In this document: positions 23,201 to 33,804 of the stretch, one piece after another
How positions within the stretch are numbered: position 1 is the stretch's first letter
How the letters are laid out: every line of letters begins with the position of its first letter
Notes under the pieces: model-generated
Seen by the model: only the letters and a program-made list of their open reading frames with translations
The model's database searches: none
What the model was told of the DNA's origin: nothing
Assembly: GCA_033557685.1 (NCBI GenBank)
Contig: JAWQRN010000077.1
Span: forward strand, 1-41,044
From: Sperchopsis tessellata
Taxonomy: Eukaryota > Arthropoda > Insecta > Coleoptera > Hydrophilidae
DNA length: 41,044 nucleotides
Direction of reading: 5' to 3'
Position numbers and translations under genes: made by a program

Positions 23201-26200
23201 TAAATATTGCAGCTTGTTTACCAAACAACTGTAGCATTTTACTCATTCGAACTGACCTTGACAGGAGGTTGTAATACGTCGGTGCAAGAAATAGATGTTA
23301 GTGTTGACTATATTCTATTAATTTTTTGAGTTTTAACTTCCTGACTCTTAATAGCCCTGTGTTATCTGAGTGAGATAGATATGTATCTTCATTTATTTTT
23401 TATATATAATTACAATACAGGCAGGCGCATTTTATTGAGATGTTTAAAAGCTACATCAATGGGAGAAGCCAATATACCAGAGTACAGAAGGGTGAAAATT
23501 GTAGAGTTAAAAAAATGTATGAAGTGCTCAAAGGTCTATATTAGGGGCATACCTATACATCATATATATTAATGACTTAACAACCTACCAAATCAGCGCC
23601 TCAGTAGCCGTATAGGTTAAAGGGCTGGGACTTCAATCTATGCGACTCCGCGGTGGCTTGAGTTCGATTCCCAGTCTCAGCATAAAATCGCAGGGACTTA
23701 TAATTAAAATTGAAAAATGCCATCTATCAATTACAAAAATTAGCGCTAGGCAAAATAGCATGTGCCAAGGCCAATCAAATTTTAAAATTAAAAAAAAAAA
23801 TTTTCCAAATCAATTTTCTAAACAAAAATAATTATAAAAAACTAACGGAAATAAAGACCTGCTAATACTAACAAGATGGACAAATACCAACAAGCTGTCT
23901 CTTAATGAAGCAAGTGTTACTAAATCCACATAGAAAGAACCCAAAAAGCACACAATGTCATTAAAAATAAAAGAAGAACTGAAAGTCAGTCAAATACCTA
24001 GAACTAACGCTAGACAAAAAACTGGAAAGCACACATAAACAATCTAAATGAAAATTTAAGCTCATACGTCAGAATGGTAAAGTAAAGTTTATTCATGACA
24101 TAAATATTTCACATGTTGTCATTGTTATGCACACAGCATTTATACATCTACAAGTCTTTCTGGTGTTCCATAAACTCCAATACGCTGTAAAATGCTTCTC
24201 TCACCAAAATTTACCTCATGACTGTCTTGAAATTCTTTTCATCGAGTCTTCTTGTTCTTATTGGTAGACTGTTATATATTTTAAAAGCAACATGATTGAT
24301 CGGGGACTGACGTTTTGTTATTCGGTTGTGAGGTAACGCTATATTTATTTTGTGTCTGGTGTCGAATGTGTGGAAATCAGCATTTGTTTTATGGTTATTT
24401 CCATTTCGAAGGTGCTTGGTATTGTTAATATTCCTTCTTCCGTAAATTGTGGTTTGTAGGACTCATTTTGATGTTTTCCGAATACTGCCTTGAATGCCCA
24501 CTACTGCAACTTGAAGAGAATGCCGTATACCGCAACGTTATGGAAGTTACTGTGGTATGTTCCCTTGCCGCCTCAGTACTTGAATTTTGTGCTTTTTTTC
24601 TTATGGAATAGATGGATGTATTCAATTTCTTTCTCATTTTAGATATATGGTAGCACCAGCTCAATGTTTCTGAAATATATATTCCAATAAATTTTACATT
24701 TTTTATTCTTTCATTTTCATTTCTTTTTGTATATAAAGTCAAAGTTTACGTTTTGACCAACTTATTTATGTCAAACCTTTTTTTTGTTTGTTTTAGGCAT
24801 TCCTATGCAGTAGCTTGAAGTTCTCCAATATCCATATTTGACTTTATAAAAGTTAAAGCAAAGAGACAAACTTTGTAGGCGGAGACATGTTCTGCCATAT
24901 CATTAATGTAGATCAAGAACAATATTGGTCCAAGGAATGATCCCTGAGGTGCACCTCTCGCAGCTGTAATTTCTATCAAGTCAAAAGCTCTACTCAGATC
25001 ACAGAAATTTATCTGAATATATTTTTGTAGTTAAATGCAGTCGTTATATTTGTTAGGACTGTTTCCATTGCAGAAATTGTGGATCTCCATTGAAGGTAGG
25101 CATGTTGATCTGAAGTAAGTACCTCATGCTTTTTTAAAAATCCTACAGTTCTATTTTTTTAAATTGTCTCGTATATTTTCGAAATCACCAGCAGAATCGA
25201 TATTGGTCTATAGTTTTAGCAGTCTTCCAGATTTCCTTTTTTGTGTACTGATACCACTTAAGATTTGTTCAATAAGGTTGGAAAAATGCCATCATCCACT
25301 GCTTTATTTATCACATAAGCTAGGGGAATTGATATATTTTCTTTCTTTCACGACACTTGTGGAGAATTCGTATATATCTTAAGATGGTTTCCTCTTTAAA
25401 AACTTTATTATTCTTTCAACCTCATATGTTGTTGTATATGTCACGAAGATTGTACCAGTTGTTGCTGAAGTCATTAAATCCAAGGGTTTCGGATTGCTTT
25501 CAATGGTTCCCTTAAAAAGTCCCTTGTCTCTAAAATAGTTATTGAAGTAATCGGCCGTAATTTGAATATCATATTTTTTCTTTCTTTCCTGTCAGTAAGC
25601 TCTCTTACTATTTTCCATGTCGTGCTTTATTTGTTTTCCGTTGTTTGGAGTCTTCTTGTATATTGTTTCCTTTTTTTCGATGTTTATTTTCTTAAAAAAT
25701 TTCTTTTTCATTTTTTTGTACATAGGCATGAAACTTTGATTGTTTGTTGTATTAATTATAACATAGATAGCTTCTAGTTAATTTTCCATTTTTTTTTAAT
25801 TCTTCTGTTCTGTATTGAAGTTTGGGATTTTGTTTTGTTCTTAAAATCCGTTTTTATAAGAAATGCCTTGTAAAAATTAGTTATCAAGATATCATTGAAT
25901 TCTTGGCAGAATTCTTCTGCTGTGAGATGTTGCATATTTACTTGAATCCAGTTTGATTTATCCAATAGTAATTTAAAATCATTTATGTGCTTTTTGCTAT
26001 AATTTCTCATATTAATTTTTTGCTTTCATTTTTCAGGTATGTCTGCTACCATACTACCTGCCCTAAATGGTCTGCCATGTGGAAATTTGCCATAGCTCCT
26101 GTGTAATCTCTGTTTGATGTATTCAGGAAAATATTGTCTGTGTTTGTAGAACTGCTTCGGACATTATATTTAACAGTTTATCACCATTCTGTTTTTCTGT

Positions 26201-29200
26201 ATTTAGGCAGATATTAAAATCACTAATATTGTGCTTTTTATAAACTTTGTGTAACATCCTGCAAAGTTTGTGGTAGTTTTCCAAAGAATAGTTTTCACCC
26301 ACTTTTTCTCGTGAAGATGGTATGTAGGAACAAATCATGACAGAACCACATAGAACAATGACATACAAGGCCTATATCAAAAGCAAACTGACATACATGT
26401 TGCCCTTCTGGGGAACTGGAAAGTATTAAGCCAACTGCAATAAACCTAAAACACATAGTCAAGCACAGATACAGCCTACATAACAATTTGGCTACATAGC
26501 AATTTGGAAGAACTCGGAAAGTATGAAGTATTGAAGATAGTACATACACTAAAGGACATGAAAAATAAAGAAATTAAGCTGCTACCTACCAACATTCAAG
26601 AAAAAAGTGTAACAATAAGTGTAAACAAAATGGCAAACATGAAATCTAAAATATATATTGTTAATAATTACTATAAATAGGTAATATTATCTGATACTGA
26701 GAAGAATTCACTATTAAAAAAAAATAAATTCATCCTGGTTGCTTATTTTTGCATGTAGATATGTACTTTTGTATTTATTCATATTTCCTTTTATGTACTA
26801 CAAATAACATCTGATTTAAAACAACTTGATTATTTGTTTTACTAGTGCCTAAAACAATTGTCTTATGAAATTTTTCTTCAAAAACTTATAGTAGAGGTAA
26901 TCACGATAATATACTGCCTGCAAATATTCTTGTTAGTATGCTTGCCATAAACTGTATCAAAGATATTTAAATATTAAGTAATGAAATGATAAATTTTATT
27001 GAATAAATCATATGCTAAAGGTTAGTGTATAATTGTATAACAAACTTTTAGAAATATTTATTTACCAGTAAAATCACATATGTTGGATAAGATTTAAAAT
27101 TATACATTAGAATTAGATTCTTAAATGTAAGTAAGTTATGAATTTTCACATTGAAATTATTACGAACAAATAACTAAATCTTTTGACAACAAAAATGATG
27201 ACACTTATTACCTAAATGCAACTGAAATTGATTGACGTAGGTCTTGAATTTATAAACACCATAGGAATCATTGGTTTGAATTCTATTAAACACTCCATTT
27301 TCAGTTCAGTTCACACTCAAGATGTCTGAGTAACCCAGGTCAAAAGAGATATCTCAATGGCTATTATGCGGTTTGCTGTTTGCAGAAGGTGATCTGAAAA
27401 CTAATCCTAGAAAGATGCCTCGCATAAGCATTATCAAATGTACCATGGTGATAGAACCTTTTCTACTCCCCCTGAAATAGCATCTAACTTCAACAATTTT
27501 CTCAGCAGCATCCTAAACTGATAAACATCCATACTTGTCATGCCATTCTCTACCTTCAATTCTTCTTTTGTTTCTGGTTTTTTATGTAAAATTAAACCTA
27601 TTTTTAGCTCTGGCCCAGACTTGGTGATTGAGTTGATACCTCATGACTGTTATACAACAACTAATAATTGATTAAATATCTGTCTTGATGTCTGAGAGGC
27701 ACTTGATAAACAGAAATGGCTGAATGTGGTGTACTTGAACTTTTTTAAGACCTTGGGCTACCTTGATCATTTCCTACTGATTATCAAGTTTCATACTTTT
27801 AACACCTCCGTTTCGTTGCTTACTCTGATTTTTTCTTATAATAGCCCTAGGTACCAACATTTTAGCTAAAATTAGTTTACTCTTCTCTGCAGGTGCTCCT
27901 CTCATCTAGTATCCCACAAGGAATCAAACTGGAACCCTTGATATTCCTTCTTTCTTATGAATTGATCTGCGTTGTTTGCAGTTCTATATGGTGCTTATAT
28001 TTACTGATGATGTCAAGATTTGCAGCGTGATCAGCTCAATTGATAATTGTCATGTGCTCCAGAGAGTTATGGTTCATGTTTTCCACTAATATGATGTTAA
28101 CTTGCTCGTGAATGTTACCAAATGCAATTCTCTAGGAGACTATTGGTATTGTCTGCGTGAGGATATACAAACGGGAGCCGATGAAGGATCTTGGAATGCT
28201 CTTTAACCCTTACCTTTTCTTCTTGTCCTACATCGAACCTATAACTCACTATAATTTAAGTCCTTCGTTTTGTCACACATTGTCATACATGCTTCCTTCA
28301 GGTTTTTTTCGAATTTCTCTTTCTTCGTATTTTTGGCCTTCTATGCATTGTTTCGTGTTTACCTTCTCATGATTGATGTATTTTGACATTTGTATATTCT
28401 AGGTTTTGTGTTTATTTTTATTGGTGTTTTGCAACTTTTTTAGACTTCTCTGAAGTTAAGGTTCCCATCAGCCTTTTGTTTTTTGATTTTTGTTCGATTT
28501 TACATCTTATTTCCGGTTAGTTTTTGAGCTTTAACACATTGTTTTGTGCTTGTTTAGTTGCCTAACTCGGAGTGTCTTCTGATTTCGAGTTTTCCCTGTA
28601 TGTACCTTTCTATTTACTTTTCCAACTACCTTTTTGGTACATTTACATGACTCTCTTTGTGTATTTCCCGTCAATATTATTTTATGTTTTACATTATGAG
28701 GTTTTTTTACATTTTTCAATATTTTGTAAAGCCTCTTGTAGAGACTTGTTTTGTTTTATCTATCTCATGTTATAGACCAGAAGATGATACAGGTGCCTCG
28801 AAACATGTCGGCAGAAGAAAAAGTATTTATAAAAACTGGTGTATTTGACAATTATTTTTGTATTTTTTATAATTTCATTTTTGTTAAAGACATTGATCAG
28901 GTCTAAGCAAGATTACACATCTATTATTTGGCATCCTCACTTGTAGAAGTACACTGAATTTGTGAAGTAAATATTTGTATTTTAAGATATAAATTTATCT
29001 GGAATAAGGATTCTTTTACGAGCTTCACCTAACATTCTGTAGGCAATTCTTGTTGAATTTCTTCCTCCTTTGAATCCAAAGTTACTACCAATTCAGAGGA
29101 TTCACTTTCCGAAACTTTAATATCTACTTCTTCTCACACACTATCACTTTGTACATCCTTGCTACAAACCAAGAAAATAATAACACAATGTACAGAACTA

Positions 29201-30073
29201 AGCATTCTGCTAGAATGAAATAGATTTTACTATTTATTTTGAATGTTGCTTGCTTTTATATCAATATAAAACGGTATAGATATGTTATTTATCAGTACAA
29301 CAACAGGGCCGTACCAAAAATATGAGGCAAATACATTTTGTTCAAATTAAAATTTCCTGAAAATATTAACATGAGAGAAGTTCTCGTTCAATCGTGGTTA
29401 ATAGGATATGAAATTGTTTGCTAAGTAACTAACATATGTTTTAGACACTCTACCACAGGAAACCTTAACTAAAATCTGAGTGTATATATATATATATATA
29501 TATATATATCCATCCCTTTGCGTATTTTACAAATTTACACAGGCAGAGAACTGAAAGCTAATTAAAACAAATACCTATCCATTTTGAAGTACTTAATTAA
29601 GAAAATTATGAATCTCAATGATTCAGTTGTTGTAATGATCTATATTTTACAGTTCACTATAAAATATTAATTGTATAAATGTAAAACTGAAACTGTAACG
29701 ATTTCAAATATACAACTGACTATAAAAGTTTTATCAAAGGAAGTGTGTCTCCCTAATTTTGAAAATATTGAATAAAACATTCAGTTGTTGTTACAGGACC
29801 ATAGTTAAAATTCATTATCTATGTACATTGACCTTTAATCTTGGATGCAATCATTAATATTACAGCAGGTATTTACTAAGGTACATCACAACATTTATAA
29901 AATAGAAGACAATACGTACACTTACCACTGCCGCTACAGAATGGTGATTCAGAAGCACCATCGTCTAAATCGGAAAGGATTTCTTGTTTGCCAACATCGC
30001 TATCTCCAACCAAAAGAAACTTCAACAAGTAATCATACTGCTTCTGCGGAGGCCTACCAGTATCCTCAGCCAT
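16948..30073 (-). CDS. Rab40: Rab40, SOCS-box small GTPase and cullin-5 adaptor (complete coding region, four exons)
   Basis: Four exons (30073-29926, 21632-21439, 19228-19006, 17210-16948) join in frame to 275 residues plus stop, close to vertebrate RAB40C length. Visible in order: P-loop GDSDVGK (23-29); switch II WDTSGQGRF (68-76); SYSRGAQG and LLVYDIT; VLVGNRLHL (122-130) at the usual NKxD position; a SOCS box with BC-box LQELCCRAIV (192-201) and cullin-box LPLP (212-215); a basic, Ser/Thr-rich tail ending in CaaX-type CTIS. Rab40 proteins recruit cullin-5/elongin ubiquitin ligase to membrane-linked targets involved in actin and adhesion control; lipidation of Cys272 is expected. The loss of the usual Ser/Thr after the P-loop lysine (Gln30) and of NKxD is a Rab40 family trait, not decay. 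All splice sites are GT-AG. Introns are about 8.3, 2.2 and 1.8 kb and filled with retroelement remains. Start chosen because it precedes the conserved YDYLLKFLLVGDSD block. Confidence 0.95.
17510..17885 (+). pseudogene. Reverse transcriptase fragment antisense in Rab40 intron 3
   Basis: Frames pieced across stops give FLNDKSTNEAIAF, a motif A-like LTKAFHIVNHEILL, a motif B-like QGMVLGPLLF region, FLNGILAWKL, and a decayed catalytic stretch (SERYYFFC) at about 17810-17835. This is the finger-palm region of a non-LTR RT. Confidence 0.65.
18085..18160 (-). repeat. Possible tRNA-derived SINE piece
   Basis: Minus strand AGCTCAGTTGTTAAG (18140-18126), followed by CAGGTCTGCTAACCTGGAG, resembles a tRNA A box and anticodon stem. 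The B box is poorly kept. Confidence 0.45.
19006..19228 (-). CDS. Rab40: Rab40 coding exon 3 (G4/G5 region)
   Basis: Acceptor TTTTAG before CATGCCCC, donor AAAG/GTAAGC. It encodes HAPGVPKVLVGNRLHLAF, the EVSPLCNFNI block that replaces the G5 motif, and RNGMERLWRSNK. The phase matches both neighbours. Confidence 0.94.
19460..19520 (-). repeat. Repeat copy carrying the AAACGTCGGC motif
   Basis: On the minus strand this reads CTTACAACAGTGGATAAAAC followed by GTCGGCACTTTTCAGGGCC. It closely matches the plus strand at about 8-55 of the window, which reads CTTGCAACAGTGGACGAAAC and on. Family unknown. Confidence 0.5.
19700..19769 (+). repeat. 35-bp tandem duplication
   Basis: Two adjacent 35-base copies (19700-19734 and 19735-19769) beginning ATGACAGCTTTAATATGCAC differ at one base (A/C). 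This suggests a recent slip or duplication inside the decayed element. Confidence 0.8.
19800..21330 (+). pseudogene. RTE-like reverse transcriptase, antisense in Rab40 intron 2
   Basis: Ordered RT motifs across frameshifts: LVSTFVTLHKKNKAKKYSDC, MGFRNGRH, CFIDFEKAFDK (motif A, about 20259-20291), RYAGNTVIFADN where YADD has become YAGN, and a long C-terminal frame 20838-21182 with YGAEAWTIKQAD, FEQWCYRRILKISWVDHV and YLGHVMREE. Frameshifts and stops make it inactive. The C-terminal region is the same type as at 1293-1526. Confidence 0.82.
21439..21632 (-). CDS. Rab40: Rab40 coding exon 2 (switch regions)
   Basis: Acceptor TTACAG before CTTATAAG, donor GATGAG/GTGTGT. It encodes YKTTTILLDGKRVKLQLWD, TSGQGRFCTIIRSYSRGAQG and the helix DRWLKEVDE. 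A reverse transcriptase remnant on the opposite strand ends roughly 100 bases downstream of this exon. Confidence 0.94.
22320..23064. mobile_element. Inverted-repeat (foldback/MITE-like) element
   Basis: Left arm about 22320-22440 and right arm about 22930-23064 are inverted copies. The best kept stretch is TTTTTCAAAT(A/G)TTTATTTTAT next to TTATCTAACAATAAGGAATA, present at the inner end of both. The outer parts (ATGTTTATGGTTGTTTGATG against ATGTTATGGTTATTTGATG) are diverged. No transposase frame lies inside. Exact ends and target-site duplication were not found. Confidence 0.65.
22445..22529. repeat. Internal 34-bp hairpin
   Basis: Arms 22445-22478 and 22496-22529, starting GTTAAAATCT and ending ATACAAAAGTG with a few mismatches, are separated by 17 bases. 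It sits just inside the left arm of the larger inverted repeat. Confidence 0.8.
23107..23134 (+). repeat. (AAT)n microsatellite
   Basis: About eight AAT units, close to the outer end of the inverted-repeat element. Confidence 0.85.
23594..23780 (+). repeat. tRNA-derived SINE
   Basis: A box TAGCCGTATAGGTTAA (23605-23620) and B box GTTCGATTCCC (23662-23672) at tRNA-like spacing. The head aligns well with the SINE at 750-821 (shared TAGCCGTA.AGGT, AGGGCT, ACTCCG, GAGTTCGATTCCC). An A-rich stretch follows. Confidence 0.7.
24060..26345 (-). pseudogene. Jockey-like non-LTR retrotransposon, endonuclease to 3' end
   Basis: Minus strand, 5' to 3': end of the endonuclease (SVMICSYIPSS, LHKVYKKHN, ISDFNICLN), linker, RT motif A (INFCDLSRAFDL), GAPQGSFLGPILFLIYINDM (about 24990-24905), the catalytic site decayed to LFALTF, then VKFIGIYISETLSWCYHI and an RT-thumb frame at 24742-24425. 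An AATAAA lies near the probable 3' end (about 24088). Frameshifts and stops are frequent. Confidence 0.78.
26338..26640 (+). pseudogene. Reverse transcriptase C-terminal scrap in opposite orientation
   Basis: Plus strand YKAYIKSKLTYMLPFWGTG resembles the post-RT segment of jockey-like elements; stops follow. It abuts the minus-strand endonuclease piece. Confidence 0.5.
27400..28860 (+). pseudogene. Decayed non-LTR retrotransposon in Rab40 intron 1
   Basis: Plus strand fragments: SSIPQGIKLEPLIFLLSYEL (motif B, about 27905-27965), a catalytic-site region at 28000-28020 containing DD, and REPMKDLGMLFNPYLFFLSY (28175-28235). It ends near 28800 with CCTCGAAACATGTCGGC, a 3' motif seen in other copies here. 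Many stops. Confidence 0.6.
29483..29509. repeat. (TA)n microsatellite
   Basis: About 13 uninterrupted TA units. Confidence 0.95.
29926..30073 (-). CDS. Rab40: Rab40 coding exon 1 (P-loop)
   Basis: 49 codons plus one base, from ATG at 30073 to donor GTAAGT at 29925. It encodes YDYLLKFLLVGDSDVGKQEI and ESPFCSGS. The split codon (G + CT, Ala) is completed by the exon at 21632. Confidence 0.93.
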
Positions 30074-30540
30074 AACAAAGGTATTGGACCAATTTTAACC
30101 ATAATAACACTTCACCCACAAATAATCACCTCACAAAAACACCATACACCTTATCCTATGGCGTCACAGATGGGTCTCAATCTAAACCCACTACATGAAT
30201 ACCATTTATTTACACTTGTAACATATAAAAATGTTAATATGTACCTAGCTTTCGTTTATTTTTATAATAGCAAGGTCGTTTATTAACTGCACAAATCTAC
30301 TCAGGATATTCGACTAACGACACGTCTTCAGTACAGGAAGAACGAGTGGTACTTTAACGAAGAAAATTGTATTTTTTGTGTACGTTGGAGGCTACCACAG
30401 AAAATTTTTTGGAATTTATCAAAACTCGATCTTACAAGACCAAAGAACTGTCAACTTCAACATCACAGGGGGCCAGGGTGTTTTGTGTCAAATGTCTAGT
30501 AACTTTCCAATAACAAACCTAAAAATCCCTAGTTTATAAA

Positions 30541-30628
30541 TTCAAAATTTGTTTGGCCAGTTTCACTTTCACTTGACGATATTTCTTTTATTTCCCTTGT
30601 TCTACTTTTGACCTCTTGAATAATTAAT
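30541..30628 (+). repeat. Diverged direct repeat, copy 1
   Basis: Begins TTCAAAATTTGTTTGGCCAG and ends GACCTCTTGAATAA. A second copy lies at 32228-32300 in the same orientation. Family unknown. Confidence 0.6.
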
Positions 30629-31489
30629 AAACGATTAAGATGAGAAAGTAAATTTTAAGGATTTTACTGCTAGTGCTATGGTATTCCAACAAATTACAGC
30701 TTGTTTCAATCCTTATAGAAATTTAAATAAAATGCCTCCTTTGTTAAAAATTATTCCACCTAATTCATAATAGAGTTATTAATACCTATTTTTAGAAAGA
30801 AGAAAATTATTGGGTTCATACCTTTTATTCAGGTTGGGTACCTTTTTGACATAATTCAGAATTCCTTATCAACTAAATGTGAAACTCTACATACCACTCC
30901 AAAACAATTTTTTTTAAAGGTAAACAAAACAAAACTTGTAAAGGAAATTCATTTTATTAAACAAATTACAGTATACAATAATAAAGGACTACACACATTA
31001 GACATAAACTCAAAAAGGAACTTCTAAGGATATCACACATAAAGCTTGTTAGTAAATGAAGCTTCCCCATATTTATTGTGATACTTTCATTTACATTTCA
31101 TATTTATTAACTTCATCGACCAACAAAACACAATTGTTCCACAGCCTACTTATTACATATATCACAGCCGATCGGCAAGCTCTTTATTTACTAACAAGAT
31201 GGAACACACTTCATAAGGGATTGTTATATTTCTGCCTTGGTTATATGCTATGATTAACATTACATGCATATTTCAAATTATATCAGAGCAGCTTTAAAAT
31301 TATACAAACTAATTTGTTAGGTAGATACCTACAATTTTAAGCTGTGTGTAAGAGACAGAGAGCATTGCAGTATCTATGTTAAGGATCTAATAGCTTAGAA
31401 AGGCGTAGAAGATCAAACAGAAAGTTGTCTTCACTCGTTATTGTCAAGCTTATCAAAATTTCTATGAAAGGGATTTAGATGTACATTCA

Positions 31490-31760
31490 TTAATTTTATG
31501 AATAAATATGCTATTTTGACAGATTATCAATTTGGTTTTCAGCGAGACAGATCTATGAAGGATGCATAGGCAAATTAACTAAAACATTAACAACTCTAGT
31601 TAGTAGTTTTTTATAATTTCTCAACATTTGTCATTAATTTGCTCCATAAATTGAGGTGGTATTCACGAGGAATCATTTTGGAGAATTTAGACATATATAA
31701 TTAACATCTTACAATCAGGCCAAACAGATGGCCCAAAACCAGAGGCCATATTATTCAGTT
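31490..31760 (+). pseudogene. Reverse transcriptase scrap
   Basis: Plus strand LTDYQFGFQRDRSMKDA resembles RT motif 3 (QFGFR...ST), followed by a weak LRWYSRGI-like stretch. Very decayed. Confidence 0.45.
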
Positions 31761-32227
31761 GATTGTTAAGAAACATAGGATGTTAAAAGTTCCAAATAGA
31801 ATACATAATACTAAAATAACGAGGTTAAGTATTGTGGTGGTAGAAGACAATATAAATGAAGCACACAGACATCTGAATTCAATGAAGAGCGGTAAGTGGG
31901 ATATTTGTCACCAACTCCAAACTTCGCCATTTGTTCCAGTAGTTGTAGTACAGCATATTTTATTTTTGTAATGTATATGTGTTGTTTTTGTATTATTATT
32001 GGAATAATAAAATCTTAAAAGTAAACTAATGAACGGAGAAATGCAAGTGATGAGAATTTGGGAGAAAGAATGTTGGGTAAAATTACCACAAGATTCAATG
32101 GAATTTCATAGATTCATCTAAATATTAGAAGAACCACATACCCTTGTTAAAAAAGCAGGTTGGGATTTGAGTTTATAAAACTATGATTTGTGTTGATGTT
32201 GGATAACTAAAAGCTGTTAGTTATCAA

Positions 32228-32300
32228 TTCAAAATTTGTTTGGGCAGTTTTACAATCTATGTATGATATTTATTTTATTTTACTTGGACCTCTTGAATAA
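32228..32300 (+). repeat. Diverged direct repeat, copy 2
   Basis: TTCAAAATTTGTTTGGGCAG to GACCTCTTGAATAA, matching 30541-30628 with indels. Confidence 0.6.
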
Positions 32301-32432
32301 CAAAATGAAAAGATGGCTGCAGTACGAAATTGAGAAAAAATTAATTACCTAGCAAAAGACAATTGACACATAACTGTACGATGCCTTCCTGAAGTTAAAT
32401 ATGGTAACGTGCCAGATTAAGGTATTGTTGAG

Positions 32433-32717
32433 TAGCCCTGGGCAATTATGAAATTTCATAATTGACTATGGATTATTGCGAAATAATCGATTATATTGAT
32501 TAATCCATAAAATTGGGTAATCAAATAATCGATTAATCAAATAATCAATGATCAAATAATCGATGATAGAAAAATCAAAAAATAGAGGATCGATTAATCA
32601 AATAAACGATGATCGATTAATCAAATAATCGATCATAGATTAATCAAATAATCGATCATCGATTATTTTATTTTATGTAATCAAACTTCAATTAATCGAA
32701 AATAATTCCCAGGGCTA
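32433..32717. mobile_element. 285-bp hAT-type MITE with 8-bp target-site duplication
   Basis: Ends are perfect 10-bp inverted repeats, TAGCCCTGGG (32433-32442) and CCCAGGGCTA (32708-32717). They are flanked by the exact 8-bp direct repeat TTGTTGAG (32425-32432 and 32718-32725). An 8-bp duplication and TAG-type ends are the signature of hAT transposition. The body has no coding potential and consists largely of reiterated ATCAAATAATCGAT and AATCGATTA palindromes. Confidence 0.85.
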
Positions 32718-32889
32718 TTGTTGAGGTCCTTCATCACATATCTGGGATAACCCATGGGTGATACCTTAATATTAGAAATGTGGTTTTGGATATGAAGGAA
32801 ACAATTACAAATTAGAGCAAATATTAACCTATGACCTCATTGCAAATGTAATTGCAAGATCTAAAAAGAGAATGTAGGAAGTATTTGTG

Positions 32890-33800
32890 GATATAGTTTA
32901 GTTAAGTTTATTTATTAGTCCATATATCAATACAATTGAATTGGACAGGTCAACATAATACATGAATCTCAAAAAACTATAAATCAAATTGAATGCAAAA
33001 TAACCAATTAAAAAAAACAATTCCCAACTCTGTACACAAACAACATAAAAAAGTAAACGTAAATAATATTTTCAAAATTATAAAGTTAAATTCAATGAAT
33101 TTATCGGCAGATGTTTTCGTATTCGAGTTGAATACGGGTGAAAATCCTGATTTCTACTCATTTCTGGTAATCTTTTATATATATACCACACTAGCTCAAA
33201 TACGTAAATAGATGAAACAGTTAATATTTTACACTGGATAAACCAAGGATGACAAAAGTCTCTAAACAAAATCGAGAACATACTACGTAGTATTCTTTTT
33301 TTTGCTACTACTTTACTCGTTCAGTTTGTGAACTGTTACCCCATAATATTATGGCATATTGCACCCTAGATTGCACTCCTGAATAGTAAAGCTGAAGAAT
33401 TACTGCCACAGTCAAAATCTTTGAGTAGAAACAAAACTAATACGCTCCTGCATTTAACCTCCTATTCAAGAGGTTGCAATGGTCCTCCCATGACAGAGTT
33501 TCCTCAAATTCAACTCCAAAAACCGTGCATTTCCGGACCATTGTATATTATTAACTCCTATTCCCAATTAAATTTCCTGCATTTGTCTTCTCTGAAGTGT
33601 GTGGAAAAGAATATAATTTGTTTTACTTTGATTAAGAAAACCACTGCCACACATTAGACAACATCTCGTTTGCATTCGCCTCACTCTCCTGCAAGTTGTC
33701 ATAATTCATTAAAAAAGAAGCATCATCTGCATAGAGTTACTTCTGTCGATATCATTTATGTATCGACCCTAATATTGATCCCTGAGGAACACCCATTCCC
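32890..33800 (-). pseudogene. Jockey-like retrotransposon 3' half
   Basis: Minus strand: MGVPQGSILG (about 33795-33765), LYADDASFF with the catalytic YADD intact (about 33740-33714), a decayed middle, then FIQCKILTVSSIYVFELVWY and HPYSTRIRKHLPI (33245-33090) typical of the C-terminal tail. An AATAAA-type end lies near 32905. Part of the palm is deleted between the B and C motifs. Confidence 0.7.
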
Positions 33801-33804
33801 ACCA

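Larger units (their letters stand above)
21633..29925 (-). other. Rab40: Rab40 intron 1
   Basis: 8.3 kb holding an inverted-repeat element, a SINE, at least three retrotransposon pieces and a TA microsatellite, listed separately. Other parts (21640-22310, 26650-27350, 28870-29470) are AT-rich with nothing recognised. Confidence 0.88.

Noticed and set aside
23600..23675. tRNA gene
   Set aside because: The same reasoning applies: only the internal promoter boxes are tRNA-like.
29483..29509. TA run as a replication origin or promoter
   Set aside because: A plain dinucleotide microsatellite within an intron; nothing around it supports a function.
32480..32700. Regularly spaced short repeats suggesting a CRISPR-like array
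   Set aside because: Repeat units are AT-rich palindromes of variable spacing without unique spacers. They lie inside a hAT-type MITE in a eukaryotic genome.
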